From the NCBI GenBank assembly GCA_035771165.1, contig JAWNZC010000229.1:1933501-1997500 (forward strand): a stretch of DNA of 64,000 nucleotides. The letters run 5' to 3'. Both the position numbers and the translations under genes were made by a program. Numbering within the stretch: the first letter of the stretch is position 1; each line of letters opens with the position of its first letter. This DNA comes from Paragorgia papillata. Taxonomy: Eukaryota > Cnidaria > Anthozoa > Scleralcyonacea > Coralliidae. Under the pieces are notes generated by a model that saw nothing but the letters and a program-made list of their open reading frames with translations, was not told where the DNA came from and did not search any database. Of this stretch, positions 63,991 to 64,000 are shown in pieces.

Positions 63991-64000
63991 ACTTTCTTCA

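Overview
This is AT-rich genomic DNA of an invertebrate animal. It holds two long, intron-rich protein genes arranged tail to tail and embedded in a dense load of transposon relics, foldback (MITE-like) elements and satellites. The animal origin follows from the two genes: a CDKL5-type CDK-like kinase and a membrane-bound SREBP transcription factor. The style of the repeats (CR1/jockey- and RTE-like reverse transcriptase relics, many palindromic elements, tRNA-derived SINE heads) would suit a cnidarian or another early-branching or marine invertebrate, but the species cannot be fixed from the sequence alone.

Plus strand, 1616-33387: 18 exons of a CDKL5 orthologue. All splice phases chain without a break from the VAIKK lysine exon to the stop codon, giving 937 residues. 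The 5' exon with the start codon and glycine-rich loop lies left of the window. The kinase domain ends near 21310. A long disordered tail follows and includes eleven 23-residue repeats encoded by a 69-bp minisatellite. The 3' UTR starts with another minisatellite and has an AATAAA at 34246.

Minus strand, 59319-39795: 15 exons of SREBP, again with every phase matching, giving 1100 residues to the stop. Only the extreme N-terminal exon was not found. The bHLH-zipper with the SREBP-specific tyrosine, two transmembrane helices, a Site-1-protease-type RxLx site in the luminal loop, a Site-2-protease Leu-Cys bond and the full SCAP-binding regulatory domain are all visible. One intron contains a 3.7-kb AAGTA/AAGTG pentanucleotide satellite.

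Introns and intergenic DNA: several complete or near-complete non-autonomous elements can be delimited with terminal inverted repeats and target-site duplications (4453-4845, 27462-28664, 28734-31311; 14803-16000 has long inverted ends but no clear duplication). There are three LINE relics, at least six perfect or near-perfect palindromes carrying hammerhead-ribozyme-like CTGANGA...GAAA boxes, nested insertions, and microsatellites including a (TTCG)n(CGAA)n inverted array and a 56-bp poly-C run. The two genes have no evident functional link; one is a kinase of neuronal/ciliary type in other animals, the other the master regulator of lipid synthesis.
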